Made by a program: the position numbers and the translations under genes. A DNA stretch of 64,000 nt, taken from contig NC_135362.1 in NCBI RefSeq assembly GCF_051622035.1, positions 18,314,501 through 18,378,500 of the forward strand, read 5' to 3'. Below the pieces are notes generated by a model. It searched no databases, had not been told where the DNA came from, and saw only the letters and a program-made list of their open reading frames with translations. The DNA comes from Arctopsyche grandis (Eukaryota; Arthropoda; Insecta; Trichoptera; Hydropsychidae). Of the stretch, positions 24,406 through 32,699 are shown in pieces. How positions within the stretch are numbered: position 1 is the stretch's first letter; the number at the start of each line of letters is the position of its first letter.

Positions 24406-25286
24406 TAGCGCCTGCCCTGGAAGTTTTCCGCCTGGTTAAACCTGCGCGGTGGCGTGTTCCTGCGGCCTCGGGGACTCTGTTGTCGTGGTTGCCAGCGTCG
24501 GCTCCTCGCTGGGGAGTGTGATGGCCTTGATTCTTTCCGATTCGTCTCGTTCGTTTGTAGTAGCCGTCCCATCATCGTAGTCAGGTCATCTACCTTTTGA
24601 TTTAATGTTTGGAACTCTCCCCGTGTCACATACTCATCATCGGTTTGCCGCCTCTTCTCTCTGCGGTCTGTCATCGCTGCCACGTGGGGGCTGCTGTCGT
24701 ACCACCTGTCTGCCTTCCTGGCCAGCTTATCCAAATCGGTTTCGTCGCTCATTGCCAGTTGCAAGCTTAGTCCCTCTGGCAGCCTGCTCTCCCACGTGGT
24801 TCTCAGCAGATCCTCCGACATTTCCTGGGCCGCCAATATCCGGAGGTCTCTCAGGAACTGTGATGGCTTCCTGTCGCCAATTTCCTCGCGTTCGAGGAGT
24901 CTGCGATGTCTCTGTCGTTGGCCGACTCCTAACCTCTCCAAAATTTCCTTCTTCAGGAAGGTATATCGCTTGAGTTTCGGGGGGGCCACGTGGATGTCCC
25001 AAATCTCCGTCATCACCTCGCGAGGCAAACACGCGATTGTTCTGCAGTATCGCGTGTTTTCGCTAGTGATTCTGGCAGCTTCGAAGCTCGCCTCCATCTG
25101 TGCGAACCATATTTGGGGGTTCTCGGCCCAAAAGGGGGGGAAGGGGGGCACGGGCGCCCCCAAAAAGTCAAGATTTACCGTGCTTTGGTTGCGGTCGCTG
25201 TTCTCCGCGTTTTCCTCCATGTTGTTCTGCACATTGTTCTCCCCGCCTGCTTCGGCGGCGCCGTTGTCTGCTTCGCCGTCGGACAT
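24405..25286 (-). CDS. gag: Gypsy gag protein
   Basis: A 293-residue capsid protein for the retrotransposon particle. The N-terminus is acidic and Asn/Gly-rich. The capsid-like core (about 40-210) contains [19 protein letters not shown] and [12 protein letters not shown], typical of CsRn1-clade Gag. The C-terminus is a basic Arg/Ser/Pro-rich tail for RNA binding. No CCHC zinc knuckle is visible. The frame is intact, begins 54 bp after the primer site, and ends at a TAA overlapping the pol ATG by one base, so pol is probably made by termination-reinitiation or another recoding event. Confidence 0.93.
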   Translation of the reverse strand: MSDGEADNGAAEAGGENNVQNNMEENAENSDRNQSTVNLDFLGAPVPPFPPFWAENPQIWFAQMEASFEAARITSENTRYCRTIACLPREVMTEIWDIHVAPPKLKRYTFLKKEILERLGVGQRQRHRRLLEREEIGDRKPSQFLRDLRILAAQEMSEDLLRTTWESRLPEGLSLQLAMSDETDLDKLARKADRWYDSSPHVAAMTDRREKRRQTDDEYVTRGEFQTLNQKVDDLTTMMGRLLQTNETNRKESRPSHSPARSRRWQPRQQSPRGRRNTPPRRFNQAENFQGRR

Positions 25287-25339
25287 CGTGTTTCCAAAAT
25301 TGTCGAGAAGAATAGGGGGGATGGGGGTGCGCGCTGTCT

Positions 25340-25357
25340 ATCACGTCGGGGTCACCA
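25340..25357 (-). other. Primer binding site (tRNA-Trp type) of the Gypsy element
   Basis: In element sense TGGTGACCCCGACGTGAT, one base after the 5' LTR. These 18 bases are complementary to the 3' end of animal tRNA-Trp including CCA (from knowledge of tRNA-Trp, not from a search). Confidence 0.85.
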
Positions 25358-25358
25358 C

Positions 25359-25481
25359 TGTGGGTCTCGGGGGAACAGGGTAGTTCCTCCCCCACGAGTT
25401 AGGGCCGAATGCTCGAGTGACAGCTCCACTGCCGTAACCATGGCGACCGGTGTTGCCACCCTCTTCTATGGGGTCGCCACA
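25359..25481 (-). repeat. 5' LTR of the Gypsy element
   Basis: 123 bp, identical by eye to 21,147-21,269; followed on the + strand by the AAAC target duplication. Confidence 0.95.
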
Positions 25482-25494
25482 AAACCAATAGTGT

Positions 25495-25656
25495 TATGGA
25501 GGATGAACGAATGAGACGACTGGCATGTTAATGCACGTGTTTATTATATGACAGCTGAAGACAGAGTGAGTAGTAGCTCTCCGAACCCAGCCGAGTTGGT
25601 TCCCACTCGCAGGAAGGCAACCAAACTCGACCATGTCGTATAAGCGAGCCGCCACA
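25495..25656 (-). repeat. 3' LTR of TRIM copy C
   Basis: 162 bp, next to a C-rich tract (25,661-25,669), which is the polypurine tract on the element strand. Confidence 0.95.
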
Positions 25657-26415
25657 TCACTCCCCCCCCAGCATCAGCGATACCAAAATTACAAAGAAAC
25701 AAATTTTACCAAAAGAAAAAAATTATTGTTACACAAAGAGAAAAAATTATTACGTGGGGAGAAAAAAATTGTTGACGTGGGTCATCCGCTGTGTACATAG
25801 GTGTACCGCCCTGAATGGTCGGTAGATTCGAGGGCGGTGACGTCGCGAGCAGGACGGTGGCTGGTCCGATGGTCGCGCGATGCGATGCTGCGGCGGCGCC
25901 GCTCTTCCGAGGCTGATGTCGGTTGGTGGGGCGGCGGGGGCGGCAGGGGCATCGATGTGGTTGATGATACTCCGAGCTGGACTGTGAGTCGTTGTGGCTC
26001 GTGGAGGTGTTGTAGCGCTACCGCCCGTCTCGGCGTGACGACGCTCGTGGGGACGGACGGGGCCTTGATGATGATGATGATGATGGTGCTGAGGTGGTGT
26101 ATGTCTTGTGGTGCTGGATGACCGTTCTATGTGTAGTGGATCGCGCATGACTCCGCATCCAGCTGTCAAGATCGTCGTCTCATTCGCTCCCCCATTTTTT
26201 TAAAGCAACTGTCATCGACGTTGTGGCTGGACGTCGGTAGGTAGGTAGGTAGGTAGGTAGCCGTGTCTGCTCGTTTATTGTCACCCGCGGGCCGCGACGC
26301 GTGTTGATGGCGAAGGGGGCGCGGCGGGTAGCTTCCTGCCTGGCTCGGCGAGGCAGGGATGAGCGGCATGTTGAAATTGATCGAGGCTGCGTGGCTCGAT
26401 GTCGGGGGTCACCAG

Positions 26416-26577
26416 TATGGAGGATGAACGAATGAGACGACTGGCATGTTAATGCACGTGTTTATTATATGACAGCTGAAGACAGAGTGAGTAGTAGCTC
26501 TCCGAACCCAGCCGAGTTGGTTCCCACTCGCAGGAAGGCAACCAAACTCGACCATGTCGTATAAGCGAGCCGCCACA
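26416..26577 (-). repeat. 5' LTR of TRIM copy C
   Basis: 162 bp. The primer site TGGTGACCCCCGACATCG lies one base inside it on the minus strand, as in copy A. Confidence 0.95.
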
Positions 26578-26581
26578 GTGT

Positions 26582-27034
26582 TGTAGGCATATAGTACAAC
26601 TGAAATGATCTCATCAGGTCACTGCGACACATATCTAGGAAAGTCATTAACGCATAGCACACGCTCGCCTCGTCAAAAGGTCGACTCGTGTTTCTATACA
26701 CGTATCTGGGAAACAAAGGAAGAACACACTGAACCCATAAAAACCACGAACTACGTCCAGGCGTATGAACCCATAAAACCACGCTCGCAGCATAACTAGG
26801 GCAGCGCGAGTACCAAGAACAAAAGATGTGCACACGACACACTTCAACCCAAAACGTTTATAAAGCAACGCAGCAACCTCCACTGGCAGAGTGAGCCTCT
26901 GGAGTTCAAACAGATTACTTCTCCGAAGAAACCTCTTCGTACATACAATAACCATTGTACCAATTGAACGCAAATAAACGATCCTCTTTCAAACTACACA
27001 GCACGTGTTTCGTTAGACCGGGATACGGTCAACA
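26582..27034 (+). mobile_element. Solo-LTR-like segment 2
   Basis: Starts TGTAGGCATATAGTACAACT and ends near GGGATACGGTCAACA. TTTATAAA lies near 26,857, AATAAA at about 26,973, followed by CGATCCTCTTTCAAAC. Order and spacing match segment 1 at 19,527, with considerable divergence. No internal coding region. Without the three young insertions, the two LTR segments were only about 65 bp apart. Confidence 0.55.
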
Positions 27035-27470
27035 TACCTTCCTTGTCTTACATGACTTTTGCGAGATCTTTTTGGGCGGAATAATCACCGAACCAAAAAA
27101 CCATGTGTTTCATTCAATTTTAAAAACTATAAAAATAAATTTTTGCTTAACCTTTCATAATGTGTTCAGCGATCTTGAATATTGTACGGAAATTGGAGTT
27201 TTATATTATAGTTATTTTAATTGTTTTAAGGATCAGAAAAATTGATTTTGATACATGAGCGCTCACACATTTCGGATTTTCATTCAATTATTTCATTTCG
27301 TTAAAAAAAATTATTTCCGCTGTTTTAAAGATATTCCCAGTAGCTTTTTAAGAGAAAATCTGAATGTGTCTGGAACTCTCATTATTCCACATTTTAAATT
27401 CTTAAAATTGATTGGCATGTGGTCACTTTTCGTGCTGTTATTACAACCGCGGCATGTCAAATCAGATGCA
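27035..27470. other. RRP7 5' flank
   Basis: 436 bp between the LTR-like segment and the RRP7 start. The RRP7 frame stays open upstream to about 27,255, but that translation is hydrophobic and low in complexity and does not resemble RRP7, so I treat it as 5' UTR or promoter. No TATA consensus stands out. Confidence 0.4.
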
Positions 27471-28664
27471 ATGGTAGTTTTTGACGCAGCCATGTGGTCT
27501 GTGGACGGTTTTAAAGGTAATTATTTCATATATAAAAGCTCGTTATGTTTAGTGCTCTAATTTTTATTGACCTTTATGTCTGATTTACATTATAATTGTA
27601 ATTTTTATGCTGCTTTCATAAAAAAAAAAACTTGTTAACATAACCTCTACAAAATTTTTATTCAGATTCATTGTACATGAAGTAAATACGAATTAAACTG
27701 TTTCGGAATTTTTTCTCTTTTACTTAAAATCTAAAAAATAATGAGAAAATCCTGGGTTTGCCATGTATTGTTTGTATTTGGTTTAAAATAAAGCTTTTTG
27801 TAAACTTAAACTTTTTTTCAAAAATGTAAATTTTGAAAGTAACAGTTTTTATGCGTGGTGTGTAGTTTCTTTTTTGGTATTATTTATTAATATGATGTTT
27901 ATTTTACAGTTGTGAATCTCAAAGTCTCTCATGATAGTATTACGACACACACGTTATATGTGAAACAACATACCGTGAGGGAGCATAATGAACATAAGCC
28001 GAGTGATCGAACATTATTTATTCTTAATGTTCCTCCCTTCATAGATGAAACGTTTCTGAGGGACTTATTCAATAAAGCCGGAGAAATAGAACGGATACAA
28101 CTATGCGATAAACCGACATCGGCAGAAATAGTAGAAACCACTTCTCTATTTTATAAAAAGCCGAAGGTTGGATATAAAGTAGCTTATGTAGTTTACAAAA
28201 AATCAGCAGGACTACAAAAAGCGTTACAAATCAGAGAATTAAAACCTGAAAACGATGTACCCAAATTGTGTAGTGGCGTTTTAAAATGGATTCACGAATA
28301 TAATAATGGTATTCCAAATATGATAGAGTTAAAAACCAAAGTTGACACCTACATGGAAAATTATGATAAGGAAATTAAAAAGAAAATTGAAAACGAAAAA
28401 GCTTCTACAGAAGCTGACGACGAAGGATGGATTACTGTAACTAAACAGGGAAGAAAGCCTGGTTTTGAACGTAAAGAGAGTGTTACTAATAAAATTGCAG
28501 CTACAAAAAATTCAAAACAACAAAAGAAAGAACTTACAAACTTTTACACTTTCCAAATAAGAGAATCTAAAATGAATCATGTAATTGCTTTGAGACAGAA
28601 ATTTGAAGAGGATAAAAAGAAAATTTTATTATTAAAACAATCTCGTCGTTTCAAACCGTTTTAA
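27471..28664 (+). CDS. RRP7A: RRP7 / RRP7A ribosomal RNA processing protein
   Basis: Nucleolar factor of the small-subunit processome (with UTP22/NOL6 and casein kinase 2 in yeast) needed for 18S rRNA maturation. Exons 27,471-27,516 and 27,910-28,664 are joined through a 393 bp phase-1 intron (donor AAAG|GTAATT, acceptor TTTTACAG), giving 266 residues. The N-terminus GFKVVNLKV matches the conserved start of RRP7A. The RRM-like domain follows (RTLFILNVPPF, VGYKVAYVVYKK), then KWIHEYNNGIP, the acidic DDEGWITVTKQGRKP and the signature C-terminus NFYTFQIRESKMNH...KQSRRFKPF. Length is close to the human protein (280). Two in-frame ATGs exist (27,471 and 27,492); either could start. Convergent with INTS15. 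Confidence 0.95.
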
Positions 28665-28679
28665 TCACGACTCATATTG

Positions 28680-28685
28680 AATAAA
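28680..28685 (+). terminator. Polyadenylation signal of RRP7
   Basis: AATAAA 16 bp after the stop codon, within an AT-rich 3' flank. Confidence 0.65.
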
Positions 28686-29155
28686 AAATTATATTTAAGT
28701 GTAATTATTAAAAATTTGTAATTTATATACAAATAATATTTTAAACCATTTGATTATACTTTTATTGAATTTTACTATTACAAACATTCATTACTAAAAT
28801 CTTTTTATCAGTATACAATATTTCTAAATCACTATCTTATAGACTTACTAACTAAATTTGAACATTTTGAAATCCAATATTTTACATAATTGCCAGGTTA
28901 GTCCTCTCACATATATTTGTCGTTATTTTACATATACGTATGTATAAAAACATAACCATAGTTGTAATCAATGTACCAGACATGATTACAACTATGTTTT
29001 TTTTTCTTTAGCGAGAGTAAATTTTCATTGTAGCTAAAATTAAAGTTCACACGATCTAACATATATATACATACATTTATGAATTAAAAAATGAAACAGT
29101 AGAAGTCAAATGCTGCTATGCAATCTAGCTTTAAAATCACCATTTCATATTCAGT
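28686..29155. other. Spacer between convergent RRP7 and INTS15 with a small hairpin
   Basis: No gene. At 28,957-28,996 there is a perfect 14 bp inverted repeat (CATAGTTGTAATCA and its reverse complement) with a 12-base loop, followed by a T-rich run. Confidence 0.5.
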
Positions 29156-29161
29156 TTTATT
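29156..29161 (-). terminator. Candidate polyadenylation signal of INTS15
   Basis: AATAAA on the minus strand about 95 bp after the INTS15 stop codon. Confidence 0.5.
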
Positions 29162-29256
29162 TAATATGCTTTTTATTTTCCAACAAGCTGCATCTTATGA
29201 TGATGGTTAATCTGTATTTAATAAATAACTGAGAAACAAATATAAACATTTTAATA

Positions 29257-31218
29257 TCAGTTTTGTTGTTGGTGAGTTTTTATTACTATTCTTAACATCC
29301 TATTTTCAGGTAATGTGTCTAATGTAGTCAGTAAATTTGATACATTTCCATAAATACATCCACTTGATAAGGCAATTTGAACAGCTTGAGATATTCTATT
29401 GAGACAAACCTATAAATAAAAAAGAAAAATATATTTTATTCGTTCATTTTTTCACTGATCAAAATGTACGAAAACAGCGGTGCGGTGCAAGCGCTCGACA
29501 ATCACCAGACAGACTCAACGACAGATAAAATAGACGGCAGCTTTAAACGCAATTCTCGTTTTCTCGAATGATAGATTGCACATCAGATGACGAGTAACCT
29601 TTCGATATGCACAGATGCAATTATTAAATTCGATAAGTTCCGAATCTTGCCTTATTAAACTCGCCAGAAAGATCCAACTAATTTTAATAATTGCATCTGT
29701 GCACATCGAAAGGTTACTCGTCATCTGATGTGCAATCTATCATTCGAGAAAACGAGAATTGCGTTTAAAGCTGCCATCCAGTTTATCTGTCGTTCAGCCT
29801 GTCTGGTGATTGTCGAGCGCTTGCACCAAACCCATGAAAACAGAACTCACTTGTAACTTGGCATCTATGGAAATCATGTTTTCTGTTTTTTGTAATTGTG
29901 TTATTCTATGTAAGATGGGTGACACTATCTGTGCCAGGTTTTGAGCACTGACTGCCGTCAATGGACCCTGCAGTCTTCTACCTTCATACAAGCTTTGCAA
30001 TACACCGAAGTGTAATTTTCCATATAAATCTAGTTCCGACTCATTTTCTAATTGAGTGTTCGGATTTTTTGAAACATCCACAGGTTTCTCTAATTTAATT
30101 TTTTTGAATGGAATTGCATCTATCATTTCACAATCTGTAAATAACGAAATTTATGTTACTATTCAGTTAAACAAAACGGCGCAAATTGAATATATTTTTA
30201 TATACCTGTATTATCCGAGTCTAATATGTACAAAGGAGCTAATGCACACCACTGAATTAAACCAGTTAGAGGTGAAACCGCTGTCATTGGGATCCCTCCG
30301 CTGGGGAAAGCTGTCGAATTTAATTGAGTTGTGTGGCATATTTTGGGATCTGTGCAAACCTGAAACAAATGTTCAAAATTCAAATATAATAACAAAAAAC
30401 AAGTTAATGAATATGGTTTCGCAAAAAATTTAATAAAATACCCAAGTAGTGATAATTTCCAATAGATTCCTAGGTGGTGGTGAAAATGATCCATCGGGAC
30501 CTTCTTTCAAATGAATTTCAACTACAGCCGTCATAAAATTAGTAACAAAATGAGGCGCTATAGTAGGTAAGTTTTTCAGAATATCACTGTGATTTGGGTG
30601 AAGGATGAAATAGTCTCTAATGAGACTGCGAGCAAGCTGTAATGATGGATTTGAAGAACAACCAGTTTGTTGAAGCCACACACCAACTACGTTTAAAACC
30701 TGAAATACACACTGGTAAAATAAATGAATACCTAATGATATAAATGTATGAAGCGTAAAAAAAAGTACTAACGGGTGATAAAGACGCTGACAATGCCATA
30801 CTAGCTAACTTGCATAGTACTTTGATTCTTTTACGTGCATCTGGACCACCGAATAATGATAAGAATATAGCGTTCCTTGCAGTTTCGTTTAGAGAGCCCG
30901 AGAAGTATTCACATAGGACATCGAGCACATGTAGTTCTTCCAGCGGATTTAAGGCAGTCGGTCTACGTGCGCCCCTTCGATCGCATTCGCAAAATATGAA
31001 CTCTTTCATTAAATCATTAGCGAGTTCAATTTGCTTTGACGACGGTACACCTCGTCCCGCTATCAATTGTTCTAAAATACCAAAATTTTCAATACATGAG
31101 AAAAACAATGAAAATCTTGTGTCGACCTGTGTTTAATATACTAACCAATTCGAATTAGGGCTTCGGCAGCCCATAATGGAAATTTAAGCTGCCGCAAAGC
31201 AAATTTTGGTTCAGACAT
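29257..31218 (-). CDS. INTS15: Integrator complex subunit 15 (C7orf26 orthologue), six exons
   Basis: Subunit of the nuclear Integrator complex, which cleaves and attenuates RNA polymerase II transcripts and processes snRNAs. Exons in transcript order are 31,218-31,146, 31,071-30,773, 30,699-30,442, 30,359-30,206, 30,134-29,851 and 29,409-29,257, all with GT/AG junctions and consistent phases, giving 406 residues (human 449). Residues line up with human C7orf26: LNPLEELHVLDVLCEYF (human LNSLQELQLLEIMCNYF), LLEIITTW (human LLEMIVTW), TGLIQWC (human VGLIRWC), LYGKLHFGVLQ (human LYSKLHLSVLQ), and LNRISQAVQIALSSG (human LDRLAQALQVAMASG). The Pro-rich C-terminal tail of the human protein is absent. 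The last intron holds a foldback transposon touching the donor. Confidence 0.93.
29478..29835. mobile_element. Foldback (hairpin) MITE in the last INTS15 intron
   Basis: Two near-perfect inverted arms of about 150 bp (29,484-29,630 and 29,680-29,827) surround a loop of about 50 bp. The exact 8 bp GAAAACAG flanks the element (29,470-29,477 and 29,836-29,843), as expected for an 8 bp target duplication of hAT type. No coding capacity. The right duplication ends one base before the INTS15 splice-donor hexamer (29,845-29,850). A transcript through it could form a long double-stranded RNA. Confidence 0.75.
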
Positions 31219-31960
31219 TGCAACAGCCAATACAGTACTGTACACGCTTGACATTTGACAGCTAGTTAGATTAGTATTGCCGCTATGCAAAATTAATAGT
31301 ATTGCCAGTGCTACCAGTGCACAAATAACAACTGAAAGCTCGATGACGACTTTGAAAGTTAAATTTTTTTTAGATAAATATTAATTTTTGAATAAAAATA
31401 ATATTTTTAGTATCTTAAACCCCCCCCCCCTCCCCTTAGACATGGAAGTTGTTATACTTTTTATTCTAGGATAGATAATAATAATCATAACAGTGTGAAT
31501 TTATATTTAATTCTCGAAAGTGTAGACGTATGAGTGAATTTGACATTTGGAAACTGAGCGATTAATAAATAGATCAACAAGAAATTTACTTAGCTTCAAA
31601 ATATTTCAAAAAAAGAACATTTTCATTTGATAGTGTTTGAATGAATGGATTTGGAACACCATTGGAGATGAAATAATTTTTAATTCTAAGCTAATATGGA
31701 CATAAAAGTGAATCGACTTGATTAATTAATCTAGGATAGTAGGAAACTATTGAAGAAAATCGATTAATAAGCAAAGACTCATTAATCTTTTAAGAAATTT
31801 CGCTTTCAGTCGGCTCTAAATAAAATACTCCAATTTATTTTTACTTTATATATATACGTAGTAACTATAGATGAAGTTTTGTGATCGTGTGAAAATTCGA
31901 ACTCGAGATTTTGACTGATTTGAACTCAGAATCGATCACTGATCCGTTTTCATGATCTAC
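31219..31960. other. INTS15 5' flank, no gene seen
   Basis: AT-rich with a C-run at 31,421-31,434. The first 100 bp should contain the INTS15 promoter (minus strand); no TATA box stands out. No convincing frame. Confidence 0.5.
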
Positions 31961-32014
31961 ATATCAAAAATGTGTGTGTGTTTGTGTATTTTGGGGATTT
32001 TTTGAACACCGTGG

Positions 32015-32692
32015 ACCGGAAATGGTACCTCCCCTTATAGGTATTCTCTTTTTTTTTAAGTTTTTGAATTCAATTATCTCCCAAACGGCTAATTGAATCG
32101 GATTGAAATTTTTTTACATGTAATAGAAATTATGAATTTTAGACCCAATATTTTTTCCTAAACCGGAAGTAGTACTTTTACTCTAGAGAATCGATGTTTT
32201 TTATGTTTTTCTCAGAAACCTATAAGTTTATAGAACTGAAATTTCATTACTAATTTTCTCAAACTTTTTTTTTTTTTTTCTTTTTTTTTCCACTATTTTT
32301 TTCAACCGCTTAAAGACGCGTGCTCTTTACGAAAAAAATTAAGTATTATTCTTGTATCAATGAGATGAAGATAAAAAAAAATTTAATAAACCGGAAGTGG
32401 GATTTTTTCCTCTTAGAAAGGTCAAAAATGTTGTGGCCACTATTCTGTCCACACCCCTGAACGTATCAAGCTGAAATTCTATATTTGTATTCTTTATGTA
32501 CTAACTTAGAGTTGATAAGGTTTTGGTAAGAATTTGTAAACCGGAAGTAGTATTTTTTTTAAAACAATATTTCATTATTTTATTTGACCTTTTAAATTAT
32601 TTTAATTTTCTTGATATTTATTGTGTATATACTGATAGTGATTTTAAATTATAAAAATTTGAACAAAATCCAACAACTGGAAGTAGAACTTT
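32015..32692. repeat. Degenerate array of a CCGGAAGTAGTA-type motif
   Basis: The motif ACCGGAAGTRGTAYTTTT or close variants recurs at about 32,016, 32,162, 32,391, 32,541 and 32,677, in the same orientation, at spacings of about 146, 229, 150 and 136 bp. The sequence between also echoes (for example GAATCGGATTGAAATTT and GTATCAAGCTGAAATTC). It looks like a decayed tandem repeat with a unit near 145 bp. Family unknown. Confidence 0.55.
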
Positions 32693-32699
32693 TGTCTTG

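Larger units (their letters stand above)
21147..25481 (-). mobile_element. Ty3/Gypsy LTR retrotransposon, CsRn1-like
   Basis: A full-length 4,335 bp element in minus orientation with 123 bp LTRs (5' LTR 25,359-25,481; 3' LTR 21,147-21,269), identical by eye. AAAC duplicates flank it (21,143-21,146 and 25,482-25,485). Gene order gag-protease-RT-RNaseH-integrase marks it as Ty3/Gypsy. The RT signature ([27 protein letters not shown]), tRNA-Trp primer site and lack of env point to the CsRn1 clade. No chromodomain is obvious. It lies between the two TRIM copies. Identical LTRs mean a recent insertion, yet pol carries two single-base frame breaks and a stop. Confidence 0.95.
25495..26577 (-). mobile_element. 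TRIM, copy C (inverted relative to copy A)
   Basis: A 1,083 bp minus-strand copy of the same TRIM. LTRs are 25,495-25,656 and 26,416-26,577 (162 bp each, identical by eye to those of copy A). Its own target duplication GTGT lies at 25,491-25,494 and 26,578-26,581, so it inserted independently rather than arising by inversion. Inside, small indels separate it from copy A: the CAT tract is two codons longer, a 6 bp block is missing, and a poly-A region differs by two bases. The Pro/His/Thr-rich frame runs 26,169-25,750. With copy A it forms about 1.08 kb inverted repeats around the Gypsy element. Confidence 0.92.

Noticed and set aside
24796-25514. Plus-strand frames of 174-195 codons over the Gypsy gag and LTR
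   Set aside because: Antisense of a recognisable gag gene; no homology of their own.
27255-27470. N-terminal extension of RRP7 to an ATG at 27,255
   Set aside because: The extension is hydrophobic and unlike RRP7; the conserved start GFKVVNLKV follows directly after the ATGs at 27,471/27,492.
29794-29850. Continuation of the INTS15 exon 5 frame into VSSVFMGLVQALDNH
   Set aside because: This is the intron start (GTGAGT); homology resumes at VCLNRISQAV after the acceptor at 29,410-29,411.
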